Shown piece after piece: positions 46,506-59,578 of a DNA stretch of 64,000 bases. The notes beneath the pieces are model-generated. The model was not told the origin of the DNA and did not search any database. It was given only the letters and a program-made list of their open reading frames with translations. Origin of the DNA: Bretschneidera sinensis. Its lineage: Eukaryota > Streptophyta > Magnoliopsida > Brassicales > Akaniaceae. The position numbers and the translations under genes are program-made. How positions within the stretch are numbered: position 1 is the stretch's first letter; the number at the start of each line of letters is the position of its first letter. The stretch is taken from NCBI GenBank assembly GCA_023935145.1, contig CM043704.1, forward strand, positions 97,412,873 to 97,476,872, given 5' to 3'.

Positions 46506-49136
46506 AAATTTTCCACATATAAATAATGTGCCGTTCTTTGCCGCCCCCATCTTTTTCCCAAATATTTTCATGCTCCAGCTCCCCGCGCAGTGGTTTTCCT
46601 CTGTCGTTCGTCGTCTCTACCATGGTTTTCCTCTGCCATTCGTCGTCTCTACCGTGAGCCCGAAGTACTGCCACCGTAGCCTTCATCGATATCAACACCA
46701 TTTCAAAAAATTCGTAGCTCCAGCTTCTCACGCCGTGATTTTTCTCTGCCGTTCCACGTCTCTACCATGAGCCAGAAGTCCTGACACCGTAGTCTTCATC
46801 GATATCTACACCATTTCACCCAATTCATAGTAGAATCTCCTGGTTCAGTTCAAAATCACTTGAAAGATACAGGTAAAAACTAAATCCATTTTCTTGTATT
46901 GTTAAATTTTGTTTAATCTTTGCTTTTTGGTGATTTTAGATGCCTCAGAACAGCTTGATTTGTTAGTATTAACACCATTTGTTTTGTTTCCCTTCAGGCA
47001 GAACAGCTTGATTTGGTGATTTTAAGGTTGCAGATTGTGAAGGTAATTTTGTTGGTTTTGTTTGTTCTGATGGAAAAATTATTTTCTTAGAAAGTCTTCT
47101 TCAGTGGAAATGGTGTGGGATTTGGTCTGTTTGAGCGTGGAGTTCTCAATTTTACACGATTGAATGATTGTTTATTGTCTAGGTTTGAATAGCTGAAAAT
47201 GGTTTCTTTTTCTTGTCTCTCATACGGGGGGAGTGCATTTTTAATTTTTGTTCTTTTCTATGTTTATGGTAACTCTGTTGGAGGTAATTTTTAAACTTAT
47301 TTGCTTTGTGAATGATTTGTATTTATATGATATGGTGATCTTTGCCTATGTGTGAATATTCCATTAGTGGTTTGAGGATGTTCTTTTCAACATCTTGATC
47401 ATTTTCTCTCAAGTTTTGCTAAACATCTTGTTAATTTTTCTTTGTTTGGTTCTTGTCTGAAAGTAATTGAAGAAAAATGTAGAAAATAAGTGGAGAGAAA
47501 TTTAGTGGTTTAATATGTTATAGAGAATTTTGAAGACAGTCGAAAATAGAATATTTTCTTTAGTCAGTCCTGTATTCATTGAATATCTTTTGTACATTTC
47601 TGAGAAATGTTACTGATAATTGATAACAGAGTTTTGAAGTTCCTTGAACATTTTCTTTATTAAAATTTCATAATATCATTAACTGTTTTGCTTTAATTAC
47701 TGAATGTAGAGGAAAGTTGCTTCAGTGAAGTATCCTACAGTTAAGACTCCTCTGCTGTTAAGTGATTATTCTTTGAATTCATAAAGTTGGTTGCTCTATT
47801 TCATATTCCTCTTTGTAGTGCCAAAGCTGATTGACATCAAAAACCCTCACATGTTATAATCGACAAGTGCTGGAACTACCAATCTTTCTGTTTTAGTTCA
47901 ATTAGATTCCTACTAAATCCTTACTCTGCCTTGTGAAACTCACATTGCCAAGCTTTAGAAATAATGTGAATGAAACAGCCTAAGGAACTCCTAAAATCCA
48001 TCACTCCCAAATTTTGCAGTTTGTAGTGGTCTTACCAATTGCTACTACATTGTTTTGTATTCTATTCTATACATGCACACAGATACAAGTGTACCATGCT
48101 CAAGTTTTATTCTTTTTTTTTTCCAATGTGAGGAACTTTGTTTGGTTTGACAGCTCATATAGAAAGGTGAAATGTTGATTTTGCCTATAGAAATAATCTG
48201 GAAATGGGATAGAATCAGTACTACAAACCTGACCCGATTTAGGGATACTTATTAGGTCCACAGAGAATCACATAATAAGATTTGAAAAGTGTAACGATTA
48301 CATATTATATAATATGCAAACCTAAGTTCCCCTTATTTGTCGTAAAATGCAACTTGAATTGTTGTTTTGGATTTAAGTTCTATGGCAACAATATCTCCTT
48401 AGTTATATGTAATTAAACTATGACGTGCATAATCAGTAGAATTCTCAGTTCAGTTTAATGTAGTGATATTAAGTAGAATTTCCTCAGCTCTAGCTGGAAA
48501 TTAGACGACTTTTTCCAATTAGTATGATTAGATTTTCCTAATTATTACTGCTATGGGGATGATGATGTTCAGTGAATTACGAGGTAAAACTTATATGAGA
48601 TTGGTTAGTCTATAGTTGAGTATAATATTTATTTATTTATTTATTTAGAAGTTTTTTTTTCTAATTCTGCAATGAAGCTCTCAGACACTAGTCAAGCTTA
48701 AGTTATTTAATTTAAACCTGGGAATTAGGATAGATAACTACTGGAAATGGTGCAAATACTTTTTTATGGTATGATAATTGGCATCTTTCTAGGCCTCTTC
48801 TTACTTACTATAACAGTAAAATAATATATGATTTTTCTATCCAAAAGCAAGATAAACTAGCAGCTGTAATCATAGGAAATGATCGGTATGGCCAGCTGCT
48901 TATAAATGAGGATTTAACTAATATTCAAAGTGTTATATGTGAGACTATGAAGTCTAGATCTTGCAATTTTTTAAATTTCTCTTACTCTAAACAAATTTGG
49001 GATAACATTTTAAGAAAATTTTTGTTCATCCACTTACCAATCATCTCGAAGTTTGTGATTATGCCTTCTTTTGTCAAAAATATTACAATTCTGACTTGAT
49101 TAACATTGTTTTAGGAAAGTCTATTGGTGTCATCTA
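46506..49136. other. CACTA 5' non-coding region
   Basis: AT-rich sequence between the left repeats and the transposase. It is probably leader and intron sequence of the transposase transcript. No conserved coding segment can be seen. Confidence 0.4.
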
Positions 49137-49139
49137 AAA

Positions 49140-52100
49140 ATGGATAAAAGTTGGATCGATAAACCGAGGTCGAGTAAAGCCTATATGGATGGTGTTGCAA
49201 ACTTCATTAGATTTACGTGTCAGAAAGCTTGTGCTCGTGGTAGTATTGTTTGTCCATGTAGGAAATGTGGTAATTGTTATTCATTCGAACCAGAAATTGT
49301 TCAGGAGCATCTATTGTATAATGGGTTTATTCCAGGTTACACCGAGTGGGTTTTTCATGGGGAGAAAGTCTCTCGTATAGACCATACTCACACTAGTTCA
49401 CAACCCACTAGTGTTCCAGGTGGTTTCATGTGACGAGATGACGTGTTAGGTTTGCTTCGAGGTGCCTTCGAGGTTACTTGTGAAAACCTAAACAATGAAC
49501 CGTTAAGTTTAGGAATCGAAGTGGGATCTTCAAATGTACATGGTGAAGAGCAACAGGCTCATGTTGGGTTTGAGTTCAATAATTGTGGTGATCCTTCACG
49601 TGTCGAACATCCAATTCGTTCTGCTATTGATGAGACGACTCAGTATCGCAATTTGATGAAAGATTACGATACTGAACTTTATCCGGGTTATCAAAATTTC
49701 ACAAAGTTAAGTTTCATGTTATATCTACTACACCTTTAATGTTTGAATGGGTGGTCTGGCAAATCTCTGACTATGTTGCTTGAGTTTATCAACATAGCAT
49801 TTCCGATGTGTGCTCCATTGCCATCAAATTATTATGAAGCCATGAAAATTATCAAAGGATTGGGTCTTTGGTATGAGAAGATTCATGTTTGTCCTAATGA
49901 CTGCACACTGTATTGGGGTGAGCATGTGAATAATGAATTTTGTCATGCGTGTGGAGTGGCACAGTGGGTCAAAAACACAGTTGATGATGAGGATCCGTTT
50001 AATGAGATGAATGGTCAATCGAAAAAGAAAAAGTCAACTAAAGTATTTCGTTATTTTTCGCTAATACCGAGATTGAAGAGGATATGTATGTCATCTAAAA
50101 CGGCGTCGATGATGAGATGGTATGACAAAGATCGGACAAAGGATGGGATTTTAAGACACCCTGCGGATGGATTAGCCTGGAATGAATTGGATAGATTGTA
50201 TCCCCATTTTGCAGCTGATCCTCAGAATGTTAGGCTTGGCCTAGCTGGTGACGGGTTCAATCCCTTTCGAACAATGAGTTCAACTTATAGCACATGGCCC
50301 GTTCTTTTGGTCCCATACAACTTGCCATCATGGCTTTGCATGAAGCAAACATCCTTCATCCATTCAATGGTGATTCCTAGTGAGAGAAGCCCCGGTAATG
50401 ATATTGATATCTTTTTACAGCCTCTAATTGAAGAGTTGAAACAATTATGGGATGGTGTTGATGCGTTTGATGCGTCCATCAATCAAAGCTTTAAGCTTCG
50501 CGCTTCTCTTCTTTGGACCATTAATGATTTTCTAGCCTATGCGAACTTTTCTGGTTGGAGCACCAAAGGGTGGGTTACTTGTCTATGTTGTGGGGAATCT
50601 ACGCATTTTGTATAGTTAAAGCACGGGGGAAAGTTTTGCTATATGGGTCATCGTCGATGGTTAGCAGAAAATCATGAGTTTCGTTTTCAGAAGGATCAGT
50701 TTGATGGCACCATAGAGTTGGGATCTGCTCCTGTTCCACCATCTGGGCACGATGTTTTAAGACAACTAGAGGGTGGAAACTATAGCTATGGTAAAACCTC
50801 GAAGCCTTCTAAGAAGAGGGCAACATAGGATGTTGGAACCTCTACGGGGCAAGTGCTAGTGGATGAAGTTGCTAACCTTTTTGAGGGTGTGGACGATTTC
50901 CTTGAAAATGTTGATAATGAGGATATTTCCATGGATGAGGGAGTTGTAGATACGGTGTGGAAAAAAAAAGCATTTTTTTGAGTTACCATATTGGAAAGAC
51001 AATCTATTGCGTCATAATTTAGATGTGATGCATATAGAGAAGAATGTATGTGATAATTTGATTGGAACAATATTGAATATAGATGGTAAGACTAAAGATA
51101 ATAAGAAGGCACGCCGCGATCTCGAGGAAATTGGTATTAAGAAAGACCTCTATTTAGTTGTTCTTCCTAATGGAAAAGATCACTCGCCTCCAGCATGCTA
51201 CACTATGTCCACGAAGGAGAAGCAGAATTTTTTGACAGTTTTGGCAAATCTTAAAGTTCCTGATGGGTATGCATCAAACATATCGAGATATGTCAACCTA
51301 AAGGATCGTAAGCTGCTAAACTTAAAGAGTCATGACGGTCACATATTGATGCAAGAAATCCTTCCGATTGCCTTAAGAGCTTTTTTGCCTAGACATGTTG
51401 TAGTAGTTATGTCTGAGTTATCATCATTTTTCAAAGCTTTATGCTCTAAAGCCATTGATCCCCATGAGCTTGACTTATTGGAGTCGCGTGTTGCTTTGAT
51501 ACTATGCCATTTGGAGAAAATATTCCCCCCGGGTTTCTTTACCATTATGGTTCATCTTATCATTCACTTAGCCTCCGAGGCTAGACTTGGGGGTCCCGTA
51601 CACTACAGGTGGATGTATCCTGTTGAGAGGTTAGATGTTGAAATATATTTTGTGCACTTTTTTTTTCAATATATTGGATACTTAATTTAGCTTTAATTTT
51701 TTGGCTTTGCAAGGTATTTAGTGCGGTTGAAATCTTACGTACGTAATAGAAGTCGACCCGAGGGGTCAATTGCTGAAAGGGTACAATGGGGAAGAGTGTC
51801 TAACATATTGCTCCCAATACTTCAAAGGTGTAGAGACAAGATTCAACCGCCCCCAAAGGAACAATGATACAGCAAATTTTTCGGATGAATACATGTTTTC
51901 CTCTGGTGGACGGATAATGGGAAAGATTGTGAGTGTTGAGCTCGACGACATGTCATTGGCTCAAGCACATCGTTATGTGTTGCTCCATAATGATAAACTT
52001 TTTGACCTTCGTAGGTTAGTATCAATAAAGGAACTTAATTAGTAATTATGTGTTTAAATTGAGTTTTTAGTATATGTTGTTATCACTGTGATGGCTAACA

Positions 52101-52929
52101 GTTGCATAAAAACATCACATATTGCAGTGAACTTTTGGCTGCTCAAAGAATAACCAACCGTTCCAATCGACCAATACAAAGTCTAGAACAAAAGTGGTTG
52201 GTTGAGAAATTTCCTTCATGGCTTATGAGACAGGTGAGGCATAATAACAAACGTCTTCGAATGTTATAAGTGTTTTCAATAAAACATTGAATGTTGTTGT
52301 CTCATATTAATTGAGTCACAAATGTTTAGGTGCCATGGATGGTGGATAACAATTATTAAGATGAACTAATTGCTTTTGCTTGAGGTCCGAATAATGTTGT
52401 TAGGAGATTCAATGGATTCAACATCAACAGCTTTAAATTCCACACAAAGGAACGTGAGAGGTGTAGACGATCTCAAAATTTGGGAGTTATGGTTGAAGCG
52501 GATGATAACATGTATTATGGTGTGCTCAACGATATCATCGAGTTGAATTACTATGGGACGTTTAAAATTGTGTTGTTCCGTTGTGATTGGGTGGATATTA
52601 ATTCACCCAGAGGTTTAAAGAAAGATGCAAGTGGGTGCATTCTCGTGAACTTGAATAGGTTTATACACACTGGTTAGTTATTGAAGGATGACCCGTTCGT
52701 ACTTTCATCTCAAGTGAAACAAGTGTTTTATGTGCAAGACCCAACAAGAAAGAAATTGTATCATGTTGTGATCACAAAGCCAAGAGACCTATATGAAATG
52801 GGGGAAAAAACGCAGGAAGAGGATGATGACACTTACAATCAGTGCATGCCTTCTAATGTAGTGGTAGACGATCAATTAGATTGTATCTCAACTTGGGCTA
52901 GGATGGACATTGACGAAGATACCAACTAG
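49140..52929 (+). pseudogene. CACTA TNP2-type transposase, multiply disrupted
   Basis: Domains in order: Transpos_assoc-like MDKSWIDKPRSSKAYMDG with a CPCRKC zinc motif; TNP2 core with FCHACG, MRWYDKDRTKDGILRHPADG and LAGDGFNPF; DUF4218-like FLPRHVVVVMSELSSFF and LGGPVHYRWMYPVER; then LKSYVRNRSRPEGSIAE; and a DUF4216-like end with NDIIELNYYGTFKIVLF and WVDINSPRG. In-frame stops occur near 49434, 49740, 50613, 50826 and 52677. Frameshifts occur near 50970 and 51775. One or more introns lie around 51690 and 52040-52480. No active product is possible. Confidence 0.92.
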
Positions 52930-54348
52930 TTTTATGTGCATTTCCATGTAATTATAGTTGGATGTGTATTTATGTGATGGACATGTGTGTCAACGAGTTT
53001 TGTAAGGTTTTATTGTAATCTATCAGGTTATTGTTGCTTTGTATCAAATAGAACAAGAGTCCTGAACTTTTTTGCGTACAGTTTGTGGAATGCTACTTTA
53101 GAATGTCGTAAATTTCTGTTTTAGTTGTATCATTGATTATTGCTTGTTCTTTAAATCGTATTTGAAGCACTTCTTTGTTCATTTGTTCTCAGGTACTCTG
53201 AAGTTATTGATTGTTGCATTGACCCCTTGACCTTTCCTATCTTTCAGGTGTGGTTCTTCTAATTCTTGTTAACTTTTAATGCATTCTTGATAGTGTGATA
53301 TATAATCATTTGACAGTTTGCAAGATGTTTAGGTCAAAAAATATCTCTCCCTCAGTTAGGGATAACATGTCAAACCAGTATGCAGCTGAGTCTTCACACC
53401 ATCAAGAAGATATTCACCATGAGCATGAGTATCACCTTGATGATGATCATGACTCACAAAATGATTCTGATACCGATCCAATAATAACAGGAAGTGATCA
53501 CAATGATAGTGAACAATACGAGATAATTGGTAATTTTTGCATTATAATACATTCTCTCAATAACTAGTTTGATACCACTTTGTTATACTAATTATGAACT
53601 TTATGTTTTCAATGTATAGATTCTAAAGGGAATGTGAGGAAGCAAACATGTGTCCCTGAGAACCTCAAAAGTGTGGTCCCTTGAACGTGGGGAAAAAATT
53701 GTGGTCCATTTCAATGCACGTCATCGACCTATTAAGAAAGGTGGCCAAATGTTAAGTAGCTGGTTGGGCAAGGTTGCAAAGAGAGGTAACCTTTGTCCGC
53801 TTAATTACACGGATTTGAAGAAGGTCCCTTCTAGCTACAAGAAGGACCTTGTTATATTGATTCGGGTAAGTAACAACTTAATAACCAATGATTACCTTCT
53901 TCATTTTTTTGTTTTTTTTTGTTTTCGTGGTGTTGTACATGCGTAATCCCTAACACCAATAATGCTTATTTGACATCAATTTCCTTTCTTTGTGGCAGAG
54001 GAAGTTCCATTACCCTACGATTGAGGCGATAGACAACATTTTGTTGAGGATGATAGGGAAAAAATGGAGAGACTACCGATATGTGCTGAAAAGGGACTAC
54101 GTGAGGAACAAAACAAAACAACAAGTTTTAAGCAATGATGTTCCAAAAGGTGTAGATCAAGACCAGTGGAAGCAACTGGTGAACTACTGGTTCTCTGACC
54201 AGAGTGAGGTTGTTTTAAGATAATTATGTTCTTTTGGATTCTCATTGTTTCTATTTTTCTAATAATGACTGATCATTCAATTGGTTTATTATTGGTGTAG
54301 AAATATTCGACTATAGGGACAGCGGCACGTGAAAGATGTAGATCGAGG

Positions 54349-55497
54349 TTTCAACCCAAGAGGGGGGGTGAATTGGGTTTTTAAAACTTTTTGCGGAATT
54401 TATACAAGTTTATAAAAACGTATAAGCAGCAAACAATTAAGACAAGTAATGCGCTGTAAATAAAGAGTTTAAGAGTAGAGGATGCAAACTTAGATTATAG
54501 TGGTTCGGCAATATTGGATTCGTTCCGACCCTACGTCCACTCTCTTCAAGGAACCTCCTTGAGTAATCCACTAAGTAACTTAGTCATACAACTTCGCCGG
54601 TGTTGTACAAACCTTACAATCCCTTCCTCTCGGAAGCTATCCCCTTCCTTTCGGAAGTAATCCTCTCCCTTTCGGAAGTAATCCCTTTACAAAGATGATG
54701 TAAAGTAAATAGTAAAGAAACAACTAATGGAAGCGTATACAACTGAATAATGTCTCTCTTTCAAAGTAAAGCTTGGAGAGTGGCTCAATAAGAATATTTC
54801 AAAGCTTTTTGTGTTTCAAGAGTATAAAAACTTGATTGTGTGAGATCAACTCTTTTTGAATGTATGCAGCTTGTTATTGAATGCTCAATTGAATGGGTTT
54901 ATATAGCAATCAAATAATATGGCCGTTAGGACTTTAATTTGAAAAAGATTTGCTTTAAAACATTCAGATTTGGAGTCCAACGGTCATATTTTTGAACTTT
55001 TAGTCGACTGGGTCGTGATACCAGTCGACTGGGTTCACTTGAAAAAATCATGTTTTCAGACCTTCTGGGTATCCAGTCGACTGGTATATTTCATCCAGTC
55101 GACTGGGGACTCATTGTCTTTTTTATCAATTGACAGATATGAATGACCCAGTCGACTGGAGACCTTCTATCTCATATACCAGTCGACTGGTATATGTACC
55201 CAGTCGACTGGGTTGTCTTCCAACCCAGTTTTTCTGTTTTAATTTAAAATGTTTGTTTTAAAATTATTGGTTTAGAAAAACCCTTTTTGTTCGAGTCATT
55301 GAACAAGCTATTACAGTGTAAAAGTAAGACTTACATTGGTTCTAAAACCTTAAACCTATACTAGTTCTTCAGTCTTCACTTGATTCTTTGATTCGGTTTG
55401 AGTTCTTGAACTTTGATCCTTGGTTGAACGCTTTTGTTGCTTACTACACTTAGTTAGTATAATAACGGTTGTGCTTTGTCATCATTAAAATACGGGT
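54349..55497. mobile_element. 1.15-kb unclassified insertion inside the CACTA second gene
   Basis: It interrupts the transposase-like reading frame between an Arg-Ser-Arg codon run and the HTSGSKSF motif. GAGG flanks both sides (54345-54348 and 55498-55501) as a probable 4-bp target duplication. It starts tttcaacccaagagggggg and ends aaaatacgggt, and has no open frame. Inside are repeats of ccctttcggaagtaat (about 54619-54690) and a palindrome array (55001-55213). The class is unknown; the gagggggggtgaattgg start is a phrase I associate with dispersed plant repeats. Confidence 0.7.
55001..55213. repeat. Array of CAGTCGACTG palindromes
   Basis: Seven copies of the 10-bp palindrome CAGTCGACTG, at about 55001 (first base changed to T), 55022, 55074, 55095, 55149, 55180 and 55201. 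They are spaced irregularly within the inserted element and usually preceded by cc and followed by gg. Confidence 0.9.
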
Positions 55498-55759
55498 GAG
55501 GGTCAACAAAAGACAACAATGTCCTCACACATCCGGTTCTAAGAGTTTTGCAAGAAGATAGGATGAATATATGAGTTAATTTGTTTCATTCATCCAATCT
55601 TTCATTTGAGATGCAGTGTATTGAGTCACAATTTGAACTCTTTTCATACATGGTAGGAGATGACACATGGGAGTGAGCCCAGGCGAGTAGAGTTTTTTGC
55701 TGAAACTCATAAACGCAAAGATGAGACTTTTATTGATGATGCCTCACGACAATTTATGG

Positions 55760-57900
55760 TAAGTTCACTGAACATTTGTTGGTTGATCAAAGAAGAAAAT
55801 TGTATTTATTTGTCATGGTTGCCATTAAAGCAAAAGTAGTTTTCATCTTTATTTGAACTCTCATCTTCTCTGTGTTTTATATACATATAGTAAAAGTTTA
55901 AATCTTGATGTTACAATATTGATTCGGCTGCTGCTTTTTTTTTCTATAGTTTTAATTAATTATATAAGTCTCCATTCTTTCAATGGGATTCCATAGACAT
56001 GAACAGATCGAAGACCCCTTTTCTCTGTTTCTTGGATTGTTTGTGATCTAAAATCAGTCTAAAGGGATAAAATCAGTCAAAGTAACTTTTAGCTGGAAAA
56101 GTCTAAAGGGATTTAATTACGACAATCATATTCATAGCTTCCTATCATTCATGATCTTGTAAACTTGACAGCAAGTTAATTCTGAACTATCTTCCTCCAT
56201 TAAATTTATTGAAAAAAATGCTCTTTGTATATTATTTTAGGTTCACTTTGATTATGATGCATGCTTGTGGGAAATTTTCAAGTTAGACAAAAAAAACAGT
56301 ACACACAAGCAGCAACAGCTTCTACATGCTAGCCATTTGAACGTAGCTTGATTTGTTTAAATGACTGAGATCCAGATGCCAATTCTGTCAAGTTATATGA
56401 ATGATGAATCTGTTATATGTAGTAGAAGTGGTACCTCAAATGAAGAAAACATGCTAGCATTATGTTTAAGTTCTTCAATGATTTGTGGTGTGACTGGTCC
56501 TGATCTTACAGCTCAAGCTGTGTTTGTAGAGCTTTTTTTTTAAATGTAAGATGTAGTCAAAAGTGATAATCCAAGTTTGGTTTTAAACATGATTGCCTCC
56601 TATAATACAGTAAACAAATGAATAAAGTATTTTGGCCATTTGAATACATCTTGAATTTTTTAAATTCTGAGTTTTTTGTTCAGTGTACTAGTGCAGGAAG
56701 TGATTAATATGAATCTATGTGATGAGTATGAATCTGAGTTTTTTGTATGACTGAATTTTTTTTCTGTTGCCTAAATAGAAATGGAAATCAGAAAAGAGAG
56801 TTATGATCAGTAATGCTTAGGAGTATTAAGTTTCGTCATCATCGTAGTCTAACTCCAAAGTGGTGGTTTTGGTGATGGTGGAATGTGGATTTACTGTTCC
56901 CACGAGGTGGAGAGAGAAGAGAAAAGGTTTTTGTTTGTTTGGGGAGGTGGTGGTGGGTTTAGAGTTTTTAATATATATAGAGGAATTTAGGCTTATATCA
57001 TGTTTATGGAATTTTAACTTTTTTGCTTAGGGTTTAGAGTTTTTAATATATATAGAGGAATTTAGGCTTATATCATGTTTATGGAATTTTAACTTTTTTG
57101 CTTATGATTTTAATTTCAGTAAGGGCAGAATAGGTACAGCATATAAATTTTCGGGAGAAGATCCTCCATTCCTCTATCCTTAGTTACGGCAACTACTGCT
57201 GCCCTTCCTATTTCCTTTGCTGCTCCATTTATAATTACCTATCTTCCACACACAGACACAGAATACTAAGCAGGAAGACCTGCTACGAAGTTTTACGAAG
57301 CTCAAGGATGTACAAAAGACGAACTAAGTGTTACTCAGGTTCCAACCATATAATATTTTACATCAAATTTTTTAGAAGAGCCGAAGCCAAGTAATCTGTT
57401 CCCAACATCAAAGATAACAAAATCATAAACTTGCTCCCATGATTACAATCTGTTACTGTACTAAAAGAACGTTCTTAACAATGTTGTTGAGAACGTCATG
57501 TAATGTCACTTCCTTCATTCCCCAATTCTTGCATTCTGTGTGTACATGTTCCCATAGCTCAAACCAGCACTTAATGTAAGATTTAGATCTTGAAAGTTAA
57601 GTGGGACACTTTGTTTTGGTTGTGCGGTGTTCTTTTGGATGCTTTTTTTTTTTCACTTGAACTTATCTGTTATAGCTGTCTTCCGCTATTTGATTTCTGC
57701 AATTATGGCTGAAAAATAGTTTGTATTATTGTTTGGATTGTATATTTGTTTTTCGTTTGCAGGAGGTTTTATGAAAAAATAGGAGAAATTCTACCAGTTT
57801 TTCTATAAAATATGATAAACAACTTTTGCTTTATGTAAATTTCCTTGCAATTAGCTACTCAATATTTGGATGAGTTTAATCATTATTTTTTTCATAATTA
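55760..57900. other. Intron-like sequence of the CACTA second gene
   Basis: AT-rich, with no conserved coding segment. It contains the 75-bp tandem duplication listed separately. Confidence 0.4.
56955..57103. repeat. Perfect 75-bp tandem duplication
   Basis: The block starting gggtttagagtttttaatat at 56955 is repeated at 57030 with no difference I can see until the final bases. Its near identity suggests a recent event within an otherwise decayed transposon. Confidence 0.93.
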
Positions 57901-58552
57901 TAGGTGACAGCTGAGGCTCGTGTTGCTAAACTTGTTGCAGCTTCAGGTTCTTCTGATGCTAGCAATAATTTAGCAATACAAAATGAAGTCTTCACCGAGC
58001 TTATGGGTGAAGAGAGTTCCGGTCGTGTCCGAGGACAGGGTTTTGGAGTTACACCCTTTGCTGTGTTTGGACTTTCAACTCAAATAAGGAATGATATGGG
58101 ATACCATGGGCTTATACTGAAAAGATAAATAGTCTGAGAGCACAAATGGAAGAAAACAATCAACAGCATGCGCATCAGATTGCACAGTATGCGCATCAGA
58201 TTCAAGAAATAACAACTAAACACGATGATCAAATTAACAGTATGCAATCCCAAATGGATGAGATGGAGTTGTTACTACAACAATTTGTTAATAAAGGACC
58301 AATTAATTGATGTCAAGTGTGATGGTAACTATGTTTTTTTTTTTTTGTACATGAGATGTCTTTTGTACTGATTAAAAGAATTTTTATGAATGATGGTAAA
58401 TTTAATATATTGAAGAACATTTTGTAATTTTACGGTACATTTTATATATTGCAGAACATTTGAAATTGTATGGTATATTTTATTTATTTAAGGGTTCATT
58501 TTATGGTACAATATTAAACAAAAATAATTTGAAAAACAGTTTCGGCCAACAT

Positions 58553-58795
58553 ATACCGGCGCTTACTAGCGCCACTATATAAGTATTATATTTCGCCGGT
58601 ATATATCGGCGCTTACAAGCGCCAGTATATACCGGCGTTTACAAGCGCCGAAATAATATACACATTGCGGCGCTTTATTTAAGCGCCGGTATTTGCGCTC
58701 CGACATCACATATACCGGCGCTTGCAAAAAGCGACGAAAATGTATATTCCGGCGCTTTAAGCGCCGAAATATGCAAAAAAAGCGCCGGCGATAAC
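58553..58795. repeat. Right subterminal hairpin repeats of the CACTA element
   Basis: Repeated GGCGCTT...AAGCGCC units with tatatacc or aaatat spacers, matching the left array. They end about 15 bases from the terminal CTTGTAGTG. Confidence 0.9.
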
Positions 58796-58811
58796 TTTTT
58801 ATCTTGTAGTG

Positions 58812-59576
58812 AGACATAGCACGAAACCTTGAGCTGGATTGTTGGCTATCGGAACTGTTTTGTGTAGGTGCGACGCTTGTTTCGACGACTCCCTTGCTGG
58901 TGTTTCTAAGCGGCATAGAAACAGATTAGTTCTTTAGATTTCTTCACTTCTACTGGTTAGCGAAAGATTGGTTGTTCCCACAGACGTTGCCAATATGTTG
59001 ATACCGAAAATTTGCTGCTGAGTTGGATGCTTGGAACTCCACAGTCTGCAAAAAAAAAGAGGAATGAACTAAAAAGTCATAGGAGAAAAGGGAGTGATGC
59101 CTCCGAGGACTCTCTGATTCCTCCGAGGACTCTCTGATTCCTTTGTCAGTGCGAGTTTTTGAGAAAATGGAGAGGGTTGTGGTCTTGGTGTTTTAGTGTT
59201 TAACTTGAATTTAATTGAGGTCTACATACCTTGGGATTTTTATAGTGGCTCAGGGGCAAGTTGAGTTGACCACATGCTCGGGATGGCACGATCCTAGAGA
59301 TCCCACTTCTCTGGAGAAGGGTCCTATTACGTGTTTAGGGACGATTCAGTCCCAGAAATCTTGCTTCTATTTTTGCGCGTGAGAAGTCTGCGAATGATGA
59401 CGGCTTCGTCAGTTGCTTGGCCATGTGTCATCCGGTCATTGGAGGGGAGTTATCCGCGCGTCATCAGACTACTGGGGAGAGTCTGTTGTTGATGCGTCCA
59501 TATGTTATCTGGTCATTGGAGGGAGAGCTATCTACATGTCACCAGGCTACTGGAGGGTGAATTATTTGCTATATCA
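58812..59576 (-). mobile_element. Ty3/gypsy (Tat-like) remnant: 5' LTR and gag start
   Basis: An LTR-like block, 58996-59576, starts TGTTGATACC and ends TATATCA. Beside it, the minus strand reads TGGCAACGTCTGTGGGAAC. This resembles the TGGCGCCGTCTGTGGGA primer-site region of Tat-lineage gypsy elements. A gag-like start follows on the minus strand at 58916 (MPLRNTSKGVVET). The CACTA element interrupts it at 58812. The other LTR is not in evidence. Confidence 0.65.
59100..59145. repeat. Short tandem repeat in the gypsy LTR
   Basis: cctccgaggactctctgatt is present twice in direct succession. Confidence 0.85.
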
Positions 59577-59578
59577 TT

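Larger units (their letters stand above)
53325..58310 (+). pseudogene. CACTA second gene, Ptta/TnpA-type (Transposase_24-like), disrupted
   Basis: Coding pieces: 53325-53530 (acidic His/Asp-rich start), 53618-53865 (SLERGEKIVVHFN, LSSWLGKVAKRGNLCPLNYTDLKKVP), 53999-54207 (KFHYPTIEAIDNILLRMIGKKWRDYR, DQDQWKQLVNYWFSDQSE), 54301-54348 continued after an insertion at 55498-55553 (HTSGSKSFARR), 55657-55758 and 57904-58310. The last piece ends in a coiled coil (LRAQMEENNQQHAHQIAQYA). Frameshifts occur near 53640 and 58100. The product would be the DNA-binding accessory protein of the transposon. Confidence 0.85.
46095..58811 (+). mobile_element. CACTA (En/Spm) DNA transposon, decayed
   Basis: The right end reads CTTGTAGTG (58803-58811), the complement of CACTACAAG. 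The left end reads CATTACAAGA (46095-46104), one base off the canonical CACTACAAGA. The flanking trinucleotide AGA at 46092-46094 and 58812-58814 is the 3-bp target duplication typical of the superfamily. Subterminal regions carry many short hairpin repeats. Two CACTA genes lie inside in the usual order, a TNP2-type transposase and a TnpA/Ptta-type protein, both with multiple lesions. Length about 12.7 kb, including a secondary insertion at 54349-55497. Confidence 0.93.
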
